The position numbers and the translations under genes were made by a program. The notes under the pieces are model-generated. The model saw only the letters and a program-made list of their open reading frames with translations. It was not told the DNA's origin and did no database searches. 64,000 bases of DNA from Soonwooa sp032078105 (GTDB lineage: Bacteria > Bacteroidota > Bacteroidia > Flavobacteriales > Weeksellaceae): assembly GCA_046269235.1 (NCBI GenBank), contig JBJZOS010000002.1:1-64000 (forward strand). The letters run 5' to 3'. The stretch's first letter is position 1, and each line of letters begins with the position of its first letter. Of the stretch, positions 1-7,734 are shown one piece after another.

Positions 1-59
1 TACTCCTGCTGTTTTTCTTTCTAGTTAATATTATCAACTAATTTACTTCCTTAATTATC

Positions 60-1082
60 CTAATGCAAACTTACCATGAATCGGTCTATTCCTTTTACCA
101 AGGCGTGCGTAATTCGGTCTTGTAAAGGAAGTTCTCTCCATGACAAATCTTCTACTTTTTCTTTCGTCGCCGATTTATGCGTTTCGGAATAATCGAGTAA
201 TCTTTCGGTAGCGTCATTGCGACGATCAAGCATCACATCTTCTACCAATTCTAACAATTCTTTCGGAATTTCGTCGTAAACCTCCAACATTGTGGGATTC
301 ACAATTCCCATGTTCATCCCGTTTTTAATAGCATGATACAGGAACACCGAATGCATTGCCTCTCTCACGCTATCATTCCCACGAAATGCAAATGAAACAT
401 TGGAAACTCCTCCACTCACCGAAACATGCGGAAGATTTTCGCGAACCCATTTGGTGGCATCCATAAAGTCGATGGCATTGCGACGATGTTCTTCCATTCC
501 TGTTGCGACAGGGAAAATATTCAAATCGAAAATAATATCCTCCGCAGGAAAAGCAACTTTATTCACCAAAATATCATACGACCGCTTCGAAATTACTATT
601 CGACGCTCGTAATTGTCGGCTTGTCCAACTTCATCAAAAGCCATGACAATCGCAGCTGCGCCATAACGTTTTATGGCTTTCGCATGTTTTATAAATTCTT
701 CTTCTCCTTCTTTCAACGAAATAGAATTCACGACAGGTTTTCCCTGAACAACCTGAAGTCCAGCCTCCAAAATTTCCCATTTTGAAGAGTCTATCATCAT
801 CGGAATTCTCGCAATATCTGGTTCGGAAGCGATAAGGTTAAGGAATTTCACCATCAAGGTTTTTCCGTCCAATAATCCATCATCGAAATTGACATCCAAA
901 ATCTGGGCGCCGCCTTCGACTTGATTTCTGGCAATATCTAAAGCTTCCGAAAACTTCTCTTCCTTTATCAAACGAAGAAACTTTTTGGAACCCGCAACAT
1001 TGGTTCTTTCGCCCACGTTGATGAAGTTGCTTTCCGGTGTTATAATCAGCGGTTCTAACCCACTAAGTTTTAGGTATTTCAT
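60..1082 (-). CDS. metH: Methionine synthase, pterin (methyl-THF) binding module, truncated
   Basis: This is the pterin-binding module of cobalamin-dependent methionine synthase, which passes the methyl group of 5-methyl-THF to cobalamin. Seen: the N-terminal motif NVGERTNVAGSKKF (about residues 22-35), then GGAQILDVNFDDGLLDG, PMMIDSSKWEILEAG and SGGVSNVSF, all typical of the family. Homology runs to the linker HALVKGIDRFMV, where MetH normally continues into the cobalamin cap, B12-binding and reactivation domains (roughly 550 more residues). Here it ends with SLH and a TAG, and all three frames downstream are closed within the 59 remaining bases. The gene lies 75 bases behind the homocysteine-binding module, the split layout common in Bacteroidota. 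A deletion, an insertion just outside the window or a three-part split are all possible. The family call is firm; function alone is doubtful. Confidence 0.85.
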   Translation of the reverse strand: MKYLKLSGLEPLIITPESNFINVGERTNVAGSKKFLRLIKEEKFSEALDIARNQVEGGAQILDVNFDDGLLDGKTLMVKFLNLIASEPDIARIPMMIDSSKWEILEAGLQVVQGKPVVNSISLKEGEEEFIKHAKAIKRYGAAAIVMAFDEVGQADNYERRIVISKRSYDILVNKVAFPAEDIIFDLNIFPVATGMEEHRRNAIDFMDATKWVRENLPHVSVSGGVSNVSFAFRGNDSVREAMHSVFLYHAIKNGMNMGIVNPTMLEVYDEIPKELLELVEDVMLDRRNDATERLLDYSETHKSATKEKVEDLSWRELPLQDRITHALVKGIDRFMVSLH

Positions 1083-1157
1083 AATTTAATTTATCAAGGC
1101 ACCAATTCATCAATCTTATATTATTTTTTGCACCGAAATTGGCACATTGTTATATCA

Positions 1158-2198
1158 TTATTCTATTACAGCAATTTTTCTAGGTTTATAATCTTTCACC
1201 AAATTGGCAATGGCTTTAATATGCGGTGGCGTTGTTCCACAGCAACCTCCGACTATATTGACGAGATTTTTGTCTACATATTCTTTAATCTGAGATGCCA
1301 TTTGCTCTGGACTTTCGTCGTATTGACCGAAAGCGTTGGGCAAACCCGCATTGGGATACGCCGAAATAAAGAATTCTGAATTACTGGAAATCGTTTCCAA
1401 GTAAGGTGTCAATTGCTTAGCTCCCAAAGCACAATTGAAACCAACACTCAATAAATCCAAATGCGACACCGAAATTAAAAATGCTTCCGCTGTTTGTCCA
1501 CTTAATGTTCGACCTGACGCATCTGTAATTGTTCCTGAAACCATGATTGGAATTCGGATATTACGTTCTTCCGAAATTTCATCTAAAGCGAAAAGTGCGG
1601 CTTTTGCATTTAGGGTGTCAAAGATAGTTTCCACCAAAAGGATATCTGAACCGCCGTCTAGCAAAGCTTCCGCTTGCTGTTTGTAAGCTATTTTTAATTC
1701 AGCAAATGTAATCGCACGAAATCCAGGGTCATTAACATTGGGACTTAAACTGGCGGTTTTGTTTGTTGGTCCAATCGATCCTGCTACAAATCTTGGTTTG
1801 TCGGGATTTTGCGTGGTAAATTTATCACACACCTTACGTGCGATCTTAGCAGATTCGTAGTTTAATTCGTACACCAATTCTTCCATGTGGTAATCCGCCA
1901 TTGCGATGGTTGTCCCCGAAAAAGTATTAGTCTCAATAATGTCAGCGCCAGCTTCCAAATATTGCCTATGAACCTCTTCAATAGCTTGCGGTTGTGTTAA
2001 AGACAGCAAATCGTTATTTCCTTTTACCGGAGCTTTCCAATCTTTAAAACGATCGCCGCGATAGTCTTCTTCCTGGAAGCCATAGCGTTGAAGCATGGTT
2101 CCCATTGCACCATCTAAAACGAGAATTCGTTCGGAAAGCGCTTTGTATAAAGCTTGGTTTCTTGCTTCTTGAAGTTGGTTTTTATCTTGAGTATCCAT
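1158..2198 (-). CDS. metH: Methionine synthase, homocysteine-binding module
   Basis: This is the stand-alone homocysteine S-methyltransferase module of split methionine synthase. It binds and activates homocysteine through zinc. Seen: the N-terminal motif LDGAMGTMLQRYGF with EEDYRGDRF; the SIGPTNKTASLSPNV stretch; and the three zinc-ligand cysteines, one in VGFNCALGAK (about residue 255) and two adjacent in VGGCCGTTPPHI (about 317-318). At 346 aa it matches the usual length of this separate module. It is the fourth gene of the SAM-riboswitch-led methionine operon and is followed by the pterin module. The 175-base gap upstream contains a dispersed repeat. As an isolated module it would need the pterin and cobalamin partners for turnover; the pterin partner is truncated here. 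Confidence 0.93.
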   Translation of the reverse strand: MDTQDKNQLQEARNQALYKALSERILVLDGAMGTMLQRYGFQEEDYRGDRFKDWKAPVKGNNDLLSLTQPQAIEEVHRQYLEAGADIIETNTFSGTTIAMADYHMEELVYELNYESAKIARKVCDKFTTQNPDKPRFVAGSIGPTNKTASLSPNVNDPGFRAITFAELKIAYKQQAEALLDGGSDILLVETIFDTLNAKAALFALDEISEERNIRIPIMVSGTITDASGRTLSGQTAEAFLISVSHLDLLSVGFNCALGAKQLTPYLETISSNSEFFISAYPNAGLPNAFGQYDESPEQMASQIKEYVDKNLVNIVGGCCGTTPPHIKAIANLVKDYKPRKIAVIE

Positions 2199-2233
2199 TT
2201 TTTATTGTGTTATGATGGGGAAGATTTTCTACT

Positions 2234-2330
2234 TAGCCCCGATTAAAGCGGCATCCTTTTTTGCTTTTTTCTAATCCTTATTTTTATGTTTTTGTTTTCT
2301 AAAGCAAAAAAGATACAGCGGAAAGCGGGT
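2234..2330 (-). repeat. Dispersed palindromic intergenic repeat, copy A
   Basis: This sequence, read on the minus strand, matches the element at 14624-14718. The shared left arm reads CCGCT(T/G)TCCGCT(G/A)TATCTTTT and the shared right arm AAAAGGATGCCGCTT followed by ATC(G/T)GGGCTA. Between the arms the two copies differ, but each can close a stem: here TTTTTTGCTTT pairs with AAAGCAAAAAA. The copy sits between the metZ-type gene and metH inside a gene set that otherwise looks like one operon. It could be a structured RNA, an mRNA processing site or a non-autonomous mobile repeat. Confidence 0.6.
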
Positions 2331-2373
2331 GGGAATTTCTATCGAAGCCGACATCTTGATGCTCCTAAAAAAA

Positions 2374-3585
2374 CTAATCTAAGGCTTGTTTTAAATCACC
2401 AATAATATCATCTACGTTTTCTAAACCTACGGAGCAGCGCACCAAACCTGCCGTGATTCCGACTTCATTTCTCTCTTCATCCGAAAGTTTTGAATGCGTT
2501 GTGGAAGCAGGATGCGTGACAATTGTCCTCGTGTCACCGAGGTTTGCAGAAAGTGAACACATCTTGATTTTGTTAAGAAAATTGCGACCGCCTTCGACAC
2601 CTTCTTTGATTTCGAAAGCGACGATATTTCCTCCTAATTTCATTTGCTTTTTTGCGATTTTATAGCTTGGATGAGATTTCAGAAAGGGATATTTTACCAA
2701 ATCTACATTTGGATGCGATTCTAAAAACTCGGCAACTTTGAGAGCATTTTCACAATGTTTTTCAACGCGAATTGCTAAAGTTTCCAAACTTTTGCTCAAA
2801 ACCCAAGCGTTGAACGGCGACATCGCAGGTCCCGTGTTTCTGGAGAAAAGATAAATTTCACGAATCAAATCCGCCTTGCCGACCGCAACACCTCCTAAAA
2901 CTCGACCCTGACCGTCGATTAATTTGGTCGAAGAATGCACCACGATATCTGCGCCATATTTTATTGGTTTCTGCAAATAAGGCGTCGCAAAGCAATTATC
3001 AACAACGAAAATGAGGTTGTGCTTCTTCGCAACTTTACCGAAAAATTCTAAATCTAAAATTTCTATTGCTGGATTGGTAGGCGTTTCTAAATATAAAATT
3101 TTGGTGTTGGGTTGGATGTATTTTTCAATATTTTCTGCGTCTTTGGTTTTGAAATATGACGTCTCGATATTCCATTTTGGGAAATATTTCGTGAACAAGG
3201 TATGCGTGGAACCAAACACCGATTGACAGCTTACAATATGGTCACCCGCACTCAACAACGCTACGAAAGTGGAATAAATTGCCGCCATTCCTGTTGCGAA
3301 TGCATAACCTGATTCGGCACCTTCCATTAATACAATTTTATCAATGAATTCTGTCACATTTGGATTTGAAAATCGGCTGTATAAGTTTTTGTTTTTTTCC
3401 TCCGCAAAGCTTGCACGCATATCTTCAGCGTCTTCAAAAACAAAACTTGAAGTTAAAAATAACGGCGTGGAATGCTCATCAAACTGACTTCTTTCTGTTT
3501 GCGTTCTGATGGCGAGAGTTTCAAAATTGCTTGTCGACTGTTGCTTGTCGGTTGTTGGTTTATTTTCTGACATTTTTTCTTTCAA
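2374..3585 (-). CDS. metZ: MetZ-type O-acylhomoserine sulfhydrylase (trans-sulfuration family)
   Basis: This is a PLP enzyme of the Cys/Met metabolism family. It probably converts O-acylhomoserine plus sulfide to homocysteine, or plus cysteine to cystathionine. Seen: the PLP-phosphate region YSRFSNPNVTEF, the aspartate in FVVDNCFATPYLQKP, and the Schiff-base lysine in VVHSSTKLIDGQGRVLGG (about residue 220). The C-terminal half carries the family block LGDTRTIVTHPASTTHSKLS. At 403 aa its length is typical. The start at 3585 is an ATG, and a second in-frame ATG at 3573 is equally likely. It follows the homoserine dehydrogenase by 42 bases in the methionine operon. A second family member, MetY, is encoded at 15747. 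Family certain; the exact acyl donor (acetyl, given MetX) is inferred. Confidence 0.88.
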   Translation of the reverse strand: MKEKMSENKPTTDKQQSTSNFETLAIRTQTERSQFDEHSTPLFLTSSFVFEDAEDMRASFAEEKNKNLYSRFSNPNVTEFIDKIVLMEGAESGYAFATGMAAIYSTFVALLSAGDHIVSCQSVFGSTHTLFTKYFPKWNIETSYFKTKDAENIEKYIQPNTKILYLETPTNPAIEILDLEFFGKVAKKHNLIFVVDNCFATPYLQKPIKYGADIVVHSSTKLIDGQGRVLGGVAVGKADLIREIYLFSRNTGPAMSPFNAWVLSKSLETLAIRVEKHCENALKVAEFLESHPNVDLVKYPFLKSHPSYKIAKKQMKLGGNIVAFEIKEGVEGGRNFLNKIKMCSLSANLGDTRTIVTHPASTTHSKLSDEERNEVGITAGLVRCSVGLENVDDIIGDLKQALD

Positions 3586-3627
3586 ATTTAAGTTTGCCTT
3601 GTGTCTTGATTTTAGAATAGATTCGTC

Positions 3628-5166
3628 TTATTTCGATTCACTAACTCTCAAAATATCACGGAAAACGCCACGGGCAGTTACTTTTGCACCAGCACCAGCA
3701 CCCATAATGACAATCGGATTTTCGCCATAACTTTCGGTATAGATTTCAAAGATTGAATCGGAACCTTTCAATTGTCCTAAAGCAGAATTGGAAGGAACGG
3801 AAATCAGCTTCACGTCCAATTCGCCTTTGTCTTGGCTTAAATCGCCATGCAAATCGCCAACGTAACGTAAAACATGATTGGGTTCTTGTTGGTCTTTTAT
3901 CTTTTGGAACGTCTCGTCAAGTTCATCAATTCTTGTTAGGAAATCATCTTTCGAAATTGGAAGAAGCGGTTCTGTAACCAAATTTTTGATGTTGATATCT
4001 TCGAATTCGTTGATTAAATCTAATTCGCGCGCGAGAATCAAAAGTTTTCTTGCAACGTCGTTTCCAGAAAGGTCTTCGCGCGGATCTGGCTCGGTAAAAC
4101 CTTTTTCCATTGCTTCTTTTACAATGGTTGAGAACTTCTCATCACGAACAGAAAACTGGTTAAAAACGTAACTCAATGTTCCTGAGAAAACACCTTTAAT
4201 TCTGGTGATATCTTCTCCTGACAAATGCAATAACTTAAGCGTATCGATTAATGGTAAACCTGCGCCAACATTGGTTTCGTATAAATATTTACGGTTATTT
4301 TTTGCAAGTTGAGTTCTGAATTTTCGATAATCTGAAATTGGTAAGGTATTGAAGATTTTGTTTGAGGAAACCACGTCAAAACCGTTTTCTACAAATTCGG
4401 TATAGTTTTTTACAAAATCTGGACTCGCGGTATTGTCCACAACAATTAGATTTTCTAAATTATGCTCTTTCGTGTAATTGATGAGGTCTGAAATATTACT
4501 TTCGGTGGTCGAATAGTTTATTTTTTGTCTCCAGTCGCTGCCAAAACCAGATTTGTTTAAAGCCATCTTATTGGAATTAGAAATCGCAACAACTTTAAGG
4601 TCGATTCTTTTTCTGTTCAAAATGTCGTACGCTGAATCTAAAATCTGTTCGATAAGCGTTGATCCAACGTTTCCGTGACCAATTAAAGCTAAGTGAACAA
4701 CCTTAGGTTTTCCGAAAATTTCGGTTTCAATAATATTTTGGGTTATTTCGGTTTGGTTGTCAGTCACAACAATGTTAACTCTTCCAGTTGATGACACTTG
4801 GTTAAGCAATAAAGGATAAATCTTGTTACGTTGAAGTTCTGAAAGAATTTTAGCATTTTGCTCCGAAACAAATCCAAGAACGCAAAGGTTGTCAATACTG
4901 TAGATGTTACTTACAACGCCAGCGGCTTTTTCATTTTGGAATTCCTTCTCCAATAATGCCACGGCGTCCTCGGCATCTTTCTCATCAACCAAAACTGAGA
5001 CACCATTTTCGATGGCTTGTTGAGAAATAACCCCAACGCTGATACCACCTTTGTTAAGTGTTGTAAAGATTCGAGAATCGATGCCGATTTGTCCAAGAAA
5101 GTCTTTACCCTCAAAGTTGACTAAAGCTTTCTTTCTATATATACTGATTGGATTTTGGTCTGTCAT
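3628..5166 (-). CDS. ACT-domain homoserine dehydrogenase
   Basis: This enzyme reduces aspartate semialdehyde to homoserine, the branch point for methionine and threonine. Seen: residues 1 to about 150 look like the tandem ACT regulatory region of fused aspartokinase-homoserine dehydrogenase (IGIDSRIFTTLNKGGISV, then SIDNLCVLGFVSEQNAKI). A Rossmann motif LALIGHGNVGSTLIEQIL follows at about 160. The catalytic HSDH block comes next, with ETNVGAGLPLIDTLK, IKGVFSGTLSYVF and PDPREDLSGNDVARK. The aspartokinase catalytic domain of ThrA-type proteins is absent; only its regulatory part is kept. It starts 6 bases after metX, so the two are probably translationally coupled. Feedback binding by an amino acid at the ACT region is likely but not shown. 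Confidence 0.9.
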   Translation of the reverse strand: MTDQNPISIYRKKALVNFEGKDFLGQIGIDSRIFTTLNKGGISVGVISQQAIENGVSVLVDEKDAEDAVALLEKEFQNEKAAGVVSNIYSIDNLCVLGFVSEQNAKILSELQRNKIYPLLLNQVSSTGRVNIVVTDNQTEITQNIIETEIFGKPKVVHLALIGHGNVGSTLIEQILDSAYDILNRKRIDLKVVAISNSNKMALNKSGFGSDWRQKINYSTTESNISDLINYTKEHNLENLIVVDNTASPDFVKNYTEFVENGFDVVSSNKIFNTLPISDYRKFRTQLAKNNRKYLYETNVGAGLPLIDTLKLLHLSGEDITRIKGVFSGTLSYVFNQFSVRDEKFSTIVKEAMEKGFTEPDPREDLSGNDVARKLLILARELDLINEFEDINIKNLVTEPLLPISKDDFLTRIDELDETFQKIKDQQEPNHVLRYVGDLHGDLSQDKGELDVKLISVPSNSALGQLKGSDSIFEIYTESYGENPIVIMGAGAGAKVTARGVFRDILRVSESK

Positions 5167-5172
5167 TTTGTT

Positions 5173-6111
5173 CTAATAAATAGGTTTTAACAATTCTTGT
5201 AATTGTTCATATTCCATCAAAAATGCGTCGTGGCCATGGATAGAAACAATTTCGTCGTAGAAGATATCTTTCTTATGTGTTTTAATTTTTTCGTAACATT
5301 TTTTGATTTCTGAAGCTGGAAAAAACAAATCTGTGTCGATGCTAATAAGGTTAATTTTCGCTTTTATTTTGGATAAAGCATTTTCGTTAGTGTTAACGGT
5401 CATCAAAAGATGATTCATCAATCTGTAAGCTTTTAAACTAAATCTTTCGTTGAGATTTTCTCCATGATAGATTAGCCAATCTTCGGATTTGCGTCTAGTA
5501 TTCTCTTTTGTTAATTTACCATCAAATCTTTCATTAAGCGATTCTGGCGTTCTATAGCAAAGCATGGCATGCGCTCTTGCTTTTTCTAGCGGTTTTTCTG
5601 GTGAGTCTAAAAGATATTTTTGAACCAAACATTGCGCATATAACCAATCGTGGGTTTTATAATCCGAAGCAATTGGGATAAAGTTTTCGCAGATTTCAGG
5701 GTTGATGGCTAGCATTTCCCAACCAATAGCACCTCCTAACGAGCCTCCAATAATGCTGTGTAAAGTTTTTATTTCTAAATTTTCTAAACCTTGTAAAAAA
5801 ATCGCGGCAATATCTTTGGTTGTAAGATCTTCATAATTTTCTATAAAGAAATCATTATAACCGTTTCCTGGAATGTTAAAACTAATAATACTGTACTTTT
5901 TGGTAGAAATTATTTTTTGTAGACCGATAATATTCTTCCACCAACCTTTGCTTCCCGAGACTGTAGAGTTGCCAGTCAAAGCGTGGTTGACCAATACGAT
6001 TGGTGCGGTGCCTAGGGCTTTTCCGAATACCTCATAGCTTAAAGGGATGTCAAAATCCTTTCCCGAAAAGGATTTATACTTAATGTCTGTAGTTAAAAGT
6101 TCTTTTTTCAA
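5173..6111 (-). CDS. metX: Homoserine O-acetyltransferase MetX
   Basis: This alpha/beta-hydrolase-fold enzyme transfers acetyl from acetyl-CoA to homoserine, the first step committed to methionine. Seen: the oxyanion-side motif VLVNHALTGNSTVSG, the nucleophile elbow IIGGSLGGAIGWEM (Ser about 124), an acidic residue in SIDTDLFFP (Asp about 261) and the catalytic His in IHGHDAFLMEY (about 294). The open frame extends upstream to a TTG at 6225, but that codon lies inside the SAM-I aptamer. I therefore place the start at the TTG at 6111, which falls in a hairpin that could hide it. Protein homology to the family also begins about here. It is the first gene of the operon, 6 bases before the homoserine dehydrogenase. 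Function confident, start moderate. Confidence 0.9.
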   Translation of the reverse strand: MKKELLTTDIKYKSFSGKDFDIPLSYEVFGKALGTAPIVLVNHALTGNSTVSGSKGWWKNIIGLQKIISTKKYSIISFNIPGNGYNDFFIENYEDLTTKDIAAIFLQGLENLEIKTLHSIIGGSLGGAIGWEMLAINPEICENFIPIASDYKTHDWLYAQCLVQKYLLDSPEKPLEKARAHAMLCYRTPESLNERFDGKLTKENTRRKSEDWLIYHGENLNERFSLKAYRLMNHLLMTVNTNENALSKIKAKINLISIDTDLFFPASEIKKCYEKIKTHKKDIFYDEIVSIHGHDAFLMEYEQLQELLKPIY

Positions 6112-6171
6112 TGTTTTAATATTTTTTTCATTGAAAATGGCCCTAAGAATGGCTGAGTAAAGAACTTCAGT

Positions 6172-6275
6172 TGTTATCTGTCCAAATATCTTGGTAGAAC
6201 GTAGCACCTTCTTGGTTTTCGCCAAGGGTTGCTAAGGTTTCGTAGGGTCTAATCCCTCAACCTTTCTGGATAACA
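6172..6275 (-). ncRNA. SAM-I (S-box) riboswitch upstream of metX
   Basis: Read on the minus strand this is a full S-box aptamer. P1 is TGTTATC (6275-6269) with GATAACA (6178-6172). The core has TATCCAGAAAGGTTGAGGGA, then GACCCTACGAAACCTTAGCA and AACCAAGAAGGTGCTAC. It lies directly before the methionine operon, as SAM-I riboswitches do. No intrinsic terminator follows. Instead there are two nested inverted repeats over the metX start (6159-6167 with 6097-6105; 6129-6137 with 6105-6113), which suggests control of translation. Confidence 0.93.
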
Positions 6276-6302
6276 TTTTCAATATGTGAATGAACGGTAC
6301 GG

Positions 6303-6330
6303 CAAATATATGAAAATTTTGACAACTCAA
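6303..6330 (-). promoter_or_regulatory. Promoter of the methionine operon
   Basis: On the minus strand a perfect Bacteroidota -7 box TATATTTG (6310-6303) sits 28 bases before the riboswitch P1. A TTG lies 17 bases further upstream (6330-6328). Transcription would start a few bases before the aptamer. Confidence 0.6.
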
Positions 6331-6537
6331 TAAAATAATCTAAAATATAACTATTTTTAGAATAAATTATGGCTACTAAATGATATTCAGCAATAATAGT
6401 TTAAAATAATCACCTAACAGCTGTTAGTATTCATCAAAGTTTTGAGATTTTTTTTTTAAAAATTAAATTAATGTAACCTTGCTTAATTTTTTTTAAATAT
6501 TATTTTTCTCATATAATTTTTGATAAAAAAAATAAAA

Positions 6538-7012
6538 TGGAAATAAAGTGAACGTACAAGTTGCAATAGCAACGGGTTCTAGCAGTGGAATAGGAGAAGG
6601 AATTGTAAAATCCTTAGCATCTTCCGGCGCCATTGTTATTGTTAATTATTCGTCGGGGCATATTTGGTTTCAGATTAATTTTGTTATTGTGGAAAGCTTG
6701 AAACGTTTTCATTTTTTCTATGGTGATAGTTTGAAAATCGAATATCCAAAAGGAAGTGGCATCGAATGTAATCTAGACGAAATTTCTAAAGATCTGTCGC
6801 GTCGACTTTCCAGTATCTTCTTAAAAAATGAAAACGGAAATCGCGCCTTTAACGGTGGAAACAAAAAGATGAATCACGCTCCTAATTTTAAAGATTATAT
6901 TTTGTTTTATGAATATTTCCACGGAGATAATGGTCGTAGTGTCGGTGCTTCGCATCAAACAGGATGGACAGCAAGGGTCGCAAAACTTATTCAGCCAAGG
7001 TTAATAACATAG
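6538..7012 (+). pseudogene. Fusion remnant: SDR dehydrogenase N-terminus joined to a GH63-like C-terminus
   Basis: The open frame from a GTG at 6548 reads as two unrelated genes joined. Residues 1 to about 36 are the Rossmann start of a short-chain dehydrogenase (AIATGSSSGIGEGIVKSLAS, then IVIVNYSSG). From about base 6655 the protein becomes the C-terminus of a GH63/MGH1-type glucosidase, with IWFQINFVIVESLKRF, LDEISKDLSRRL, DYILFYEYFHGDNG and GASHQTGWTARVAKLI. An ATG at 6538 (ATG GAA ATA AAG TGA) is one frame off, so the dehydrogenase start also seems frameshifted. The simplest reading is a deletion that removed the rest of a dehydrogenase gene and most of a neighbouring glucosidase gene. 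Neither product can be functional. Domain assignments rest on motif recognition. Confidence 0.75.
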
Positions 7013-7269
7013 TCAATAATAGGAATTGAAATTGCAATCAGATCAGACAGCATTTCTGCACGTCCTTGACTACTAACATCCTTTTTTATGGTCGCCAACA
7101 TTTCTTCAACATTGCGCAGATTTTCATCAGGATTCTGCTCGCCTTTAGTGCTTTTTAATTCTTCGATTAGCGATGGCATAACAAGGTTTTCGGTAAGATG
7201 TGCTGCAAAGTTTTTACCAACCACCGAAGTTAAAATTGGCAAGACAGAAAGCCTGTTCTTTGGATTCAA
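6991..7269 (-). CDS. Unrecognised small ORF, possibly a gene fragment
   Basis: A 92-residue open frame that I do not recognise. It starts at a TTG; the frame stays open upstream to a stop at 7318-7320, adding residues that include FHSEVRAFWKL. The sequence has normal protein character: a hydrophobic stretch LSVLPILTSVVG, an acidic middle with many Lys and Glu, and a hydrophobic tail LSDLIAISIPIIDYVINLG. It overlaps the tail of the fusion pseudogene on the other strand by 22 bases. No ATG start and no promoter were found, and it lies among decayed genes. It is probably the C-terminal fragment of a longer gene, or a chance frame. Confidence 0.3.
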   Translation of the reverse strand: MNPKNRLSVLPILTSVVGKNFAAHLTENLVMPSLIEELKSTKGEQNPDENLRNVEEMLATIKKDVSSQGRAEMLSDLIAISIPIIDYVINLG

Positions 7270-7467
7270 CTTCCAAAATGCCCTAACTTCAGAGTGAAAG
7301 ATGCTGATGGAACATTGTCACATCTTTGTCAGGGCAAATGAACCGATGAGCTCTAGGAAGTTTATGCTGACAGAATTATAGACCGATTTAGCCAATACAT
7401 TAGTAATGTTAAATGCCTCGATGGAAAATTTTTTACGTGAAGTTCTCTCGAATACCCCTTCGAAAAT

Positions 7468-7734
7468 ATGCATCGGTATTCTGGCATTCCAACGGTTGAT
7501 ATCAAAACACAATTAAAATCACCTGAAAAATTAGGTGTCATCATCACCAAGTCAATGTACATCAGCAAACTTAGGAAGACCTCATGTACTTATCAATACA
7601 GTTTTAGCATTGCTGACAAATCCGTTTTGGAAAGTGAATGGACGGTCGTCATTGTAAGCTTTGAGAAGGGTTGTATTCAACCGAAAGAATGGGACCAACT
7701 CCGAAGTAAAATGGAAGATAAACTAGCGGGGTAA
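7468..7734 (+). CDS. Unrecognised ORF fragment
   Basis: An 88-residue open frame in the decayed region before recJ. The in-frame stop at 7438 limits any extension to about nine codons. The second half has protein-like composition (QYSFSIADKSVLESEW, then VSFEKGCIQPKEWDQL) and ends KMEDKLAG before a TAA, which resembles the natural C-terminus of a longer protein. I could not name the family. The stretch from 7013 to 8025 otherwise shows no convincing plus-strand gene. It probably holds remnants of genes lost together with the dehydrogenase and glucosidase. Low confidence that this fragment is expressed. Confidence 0.25.
   Translation: MHRYSGIPTVDIKTQLKSPEKLGVIITKSMYISKLRKTSCTYQYSFSIADKSVLESEWTVVIVSFEKGCIQPKEWDQLRSKMEDKLAG

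Noticed and set aside
426..785. Plus-strand frame of 119 residues opposite metH
   Set aside because: It is the antisense shadow of a conserved gene and has no signal or family resemblance.
6112..6225. N-terminal 38 codons of the long metX frame
   Set aside because: They lie within the SAM-I aptamer and its 3' strand of P1; the codons read as structured RNA and the family homology begins later.
7318..7568. Two overlapping minus-strand frames of 64 and 68 residues
   Set aside because: They overlap in different frames, have no start context, and their composition is not protein-like; background in a decayed region.
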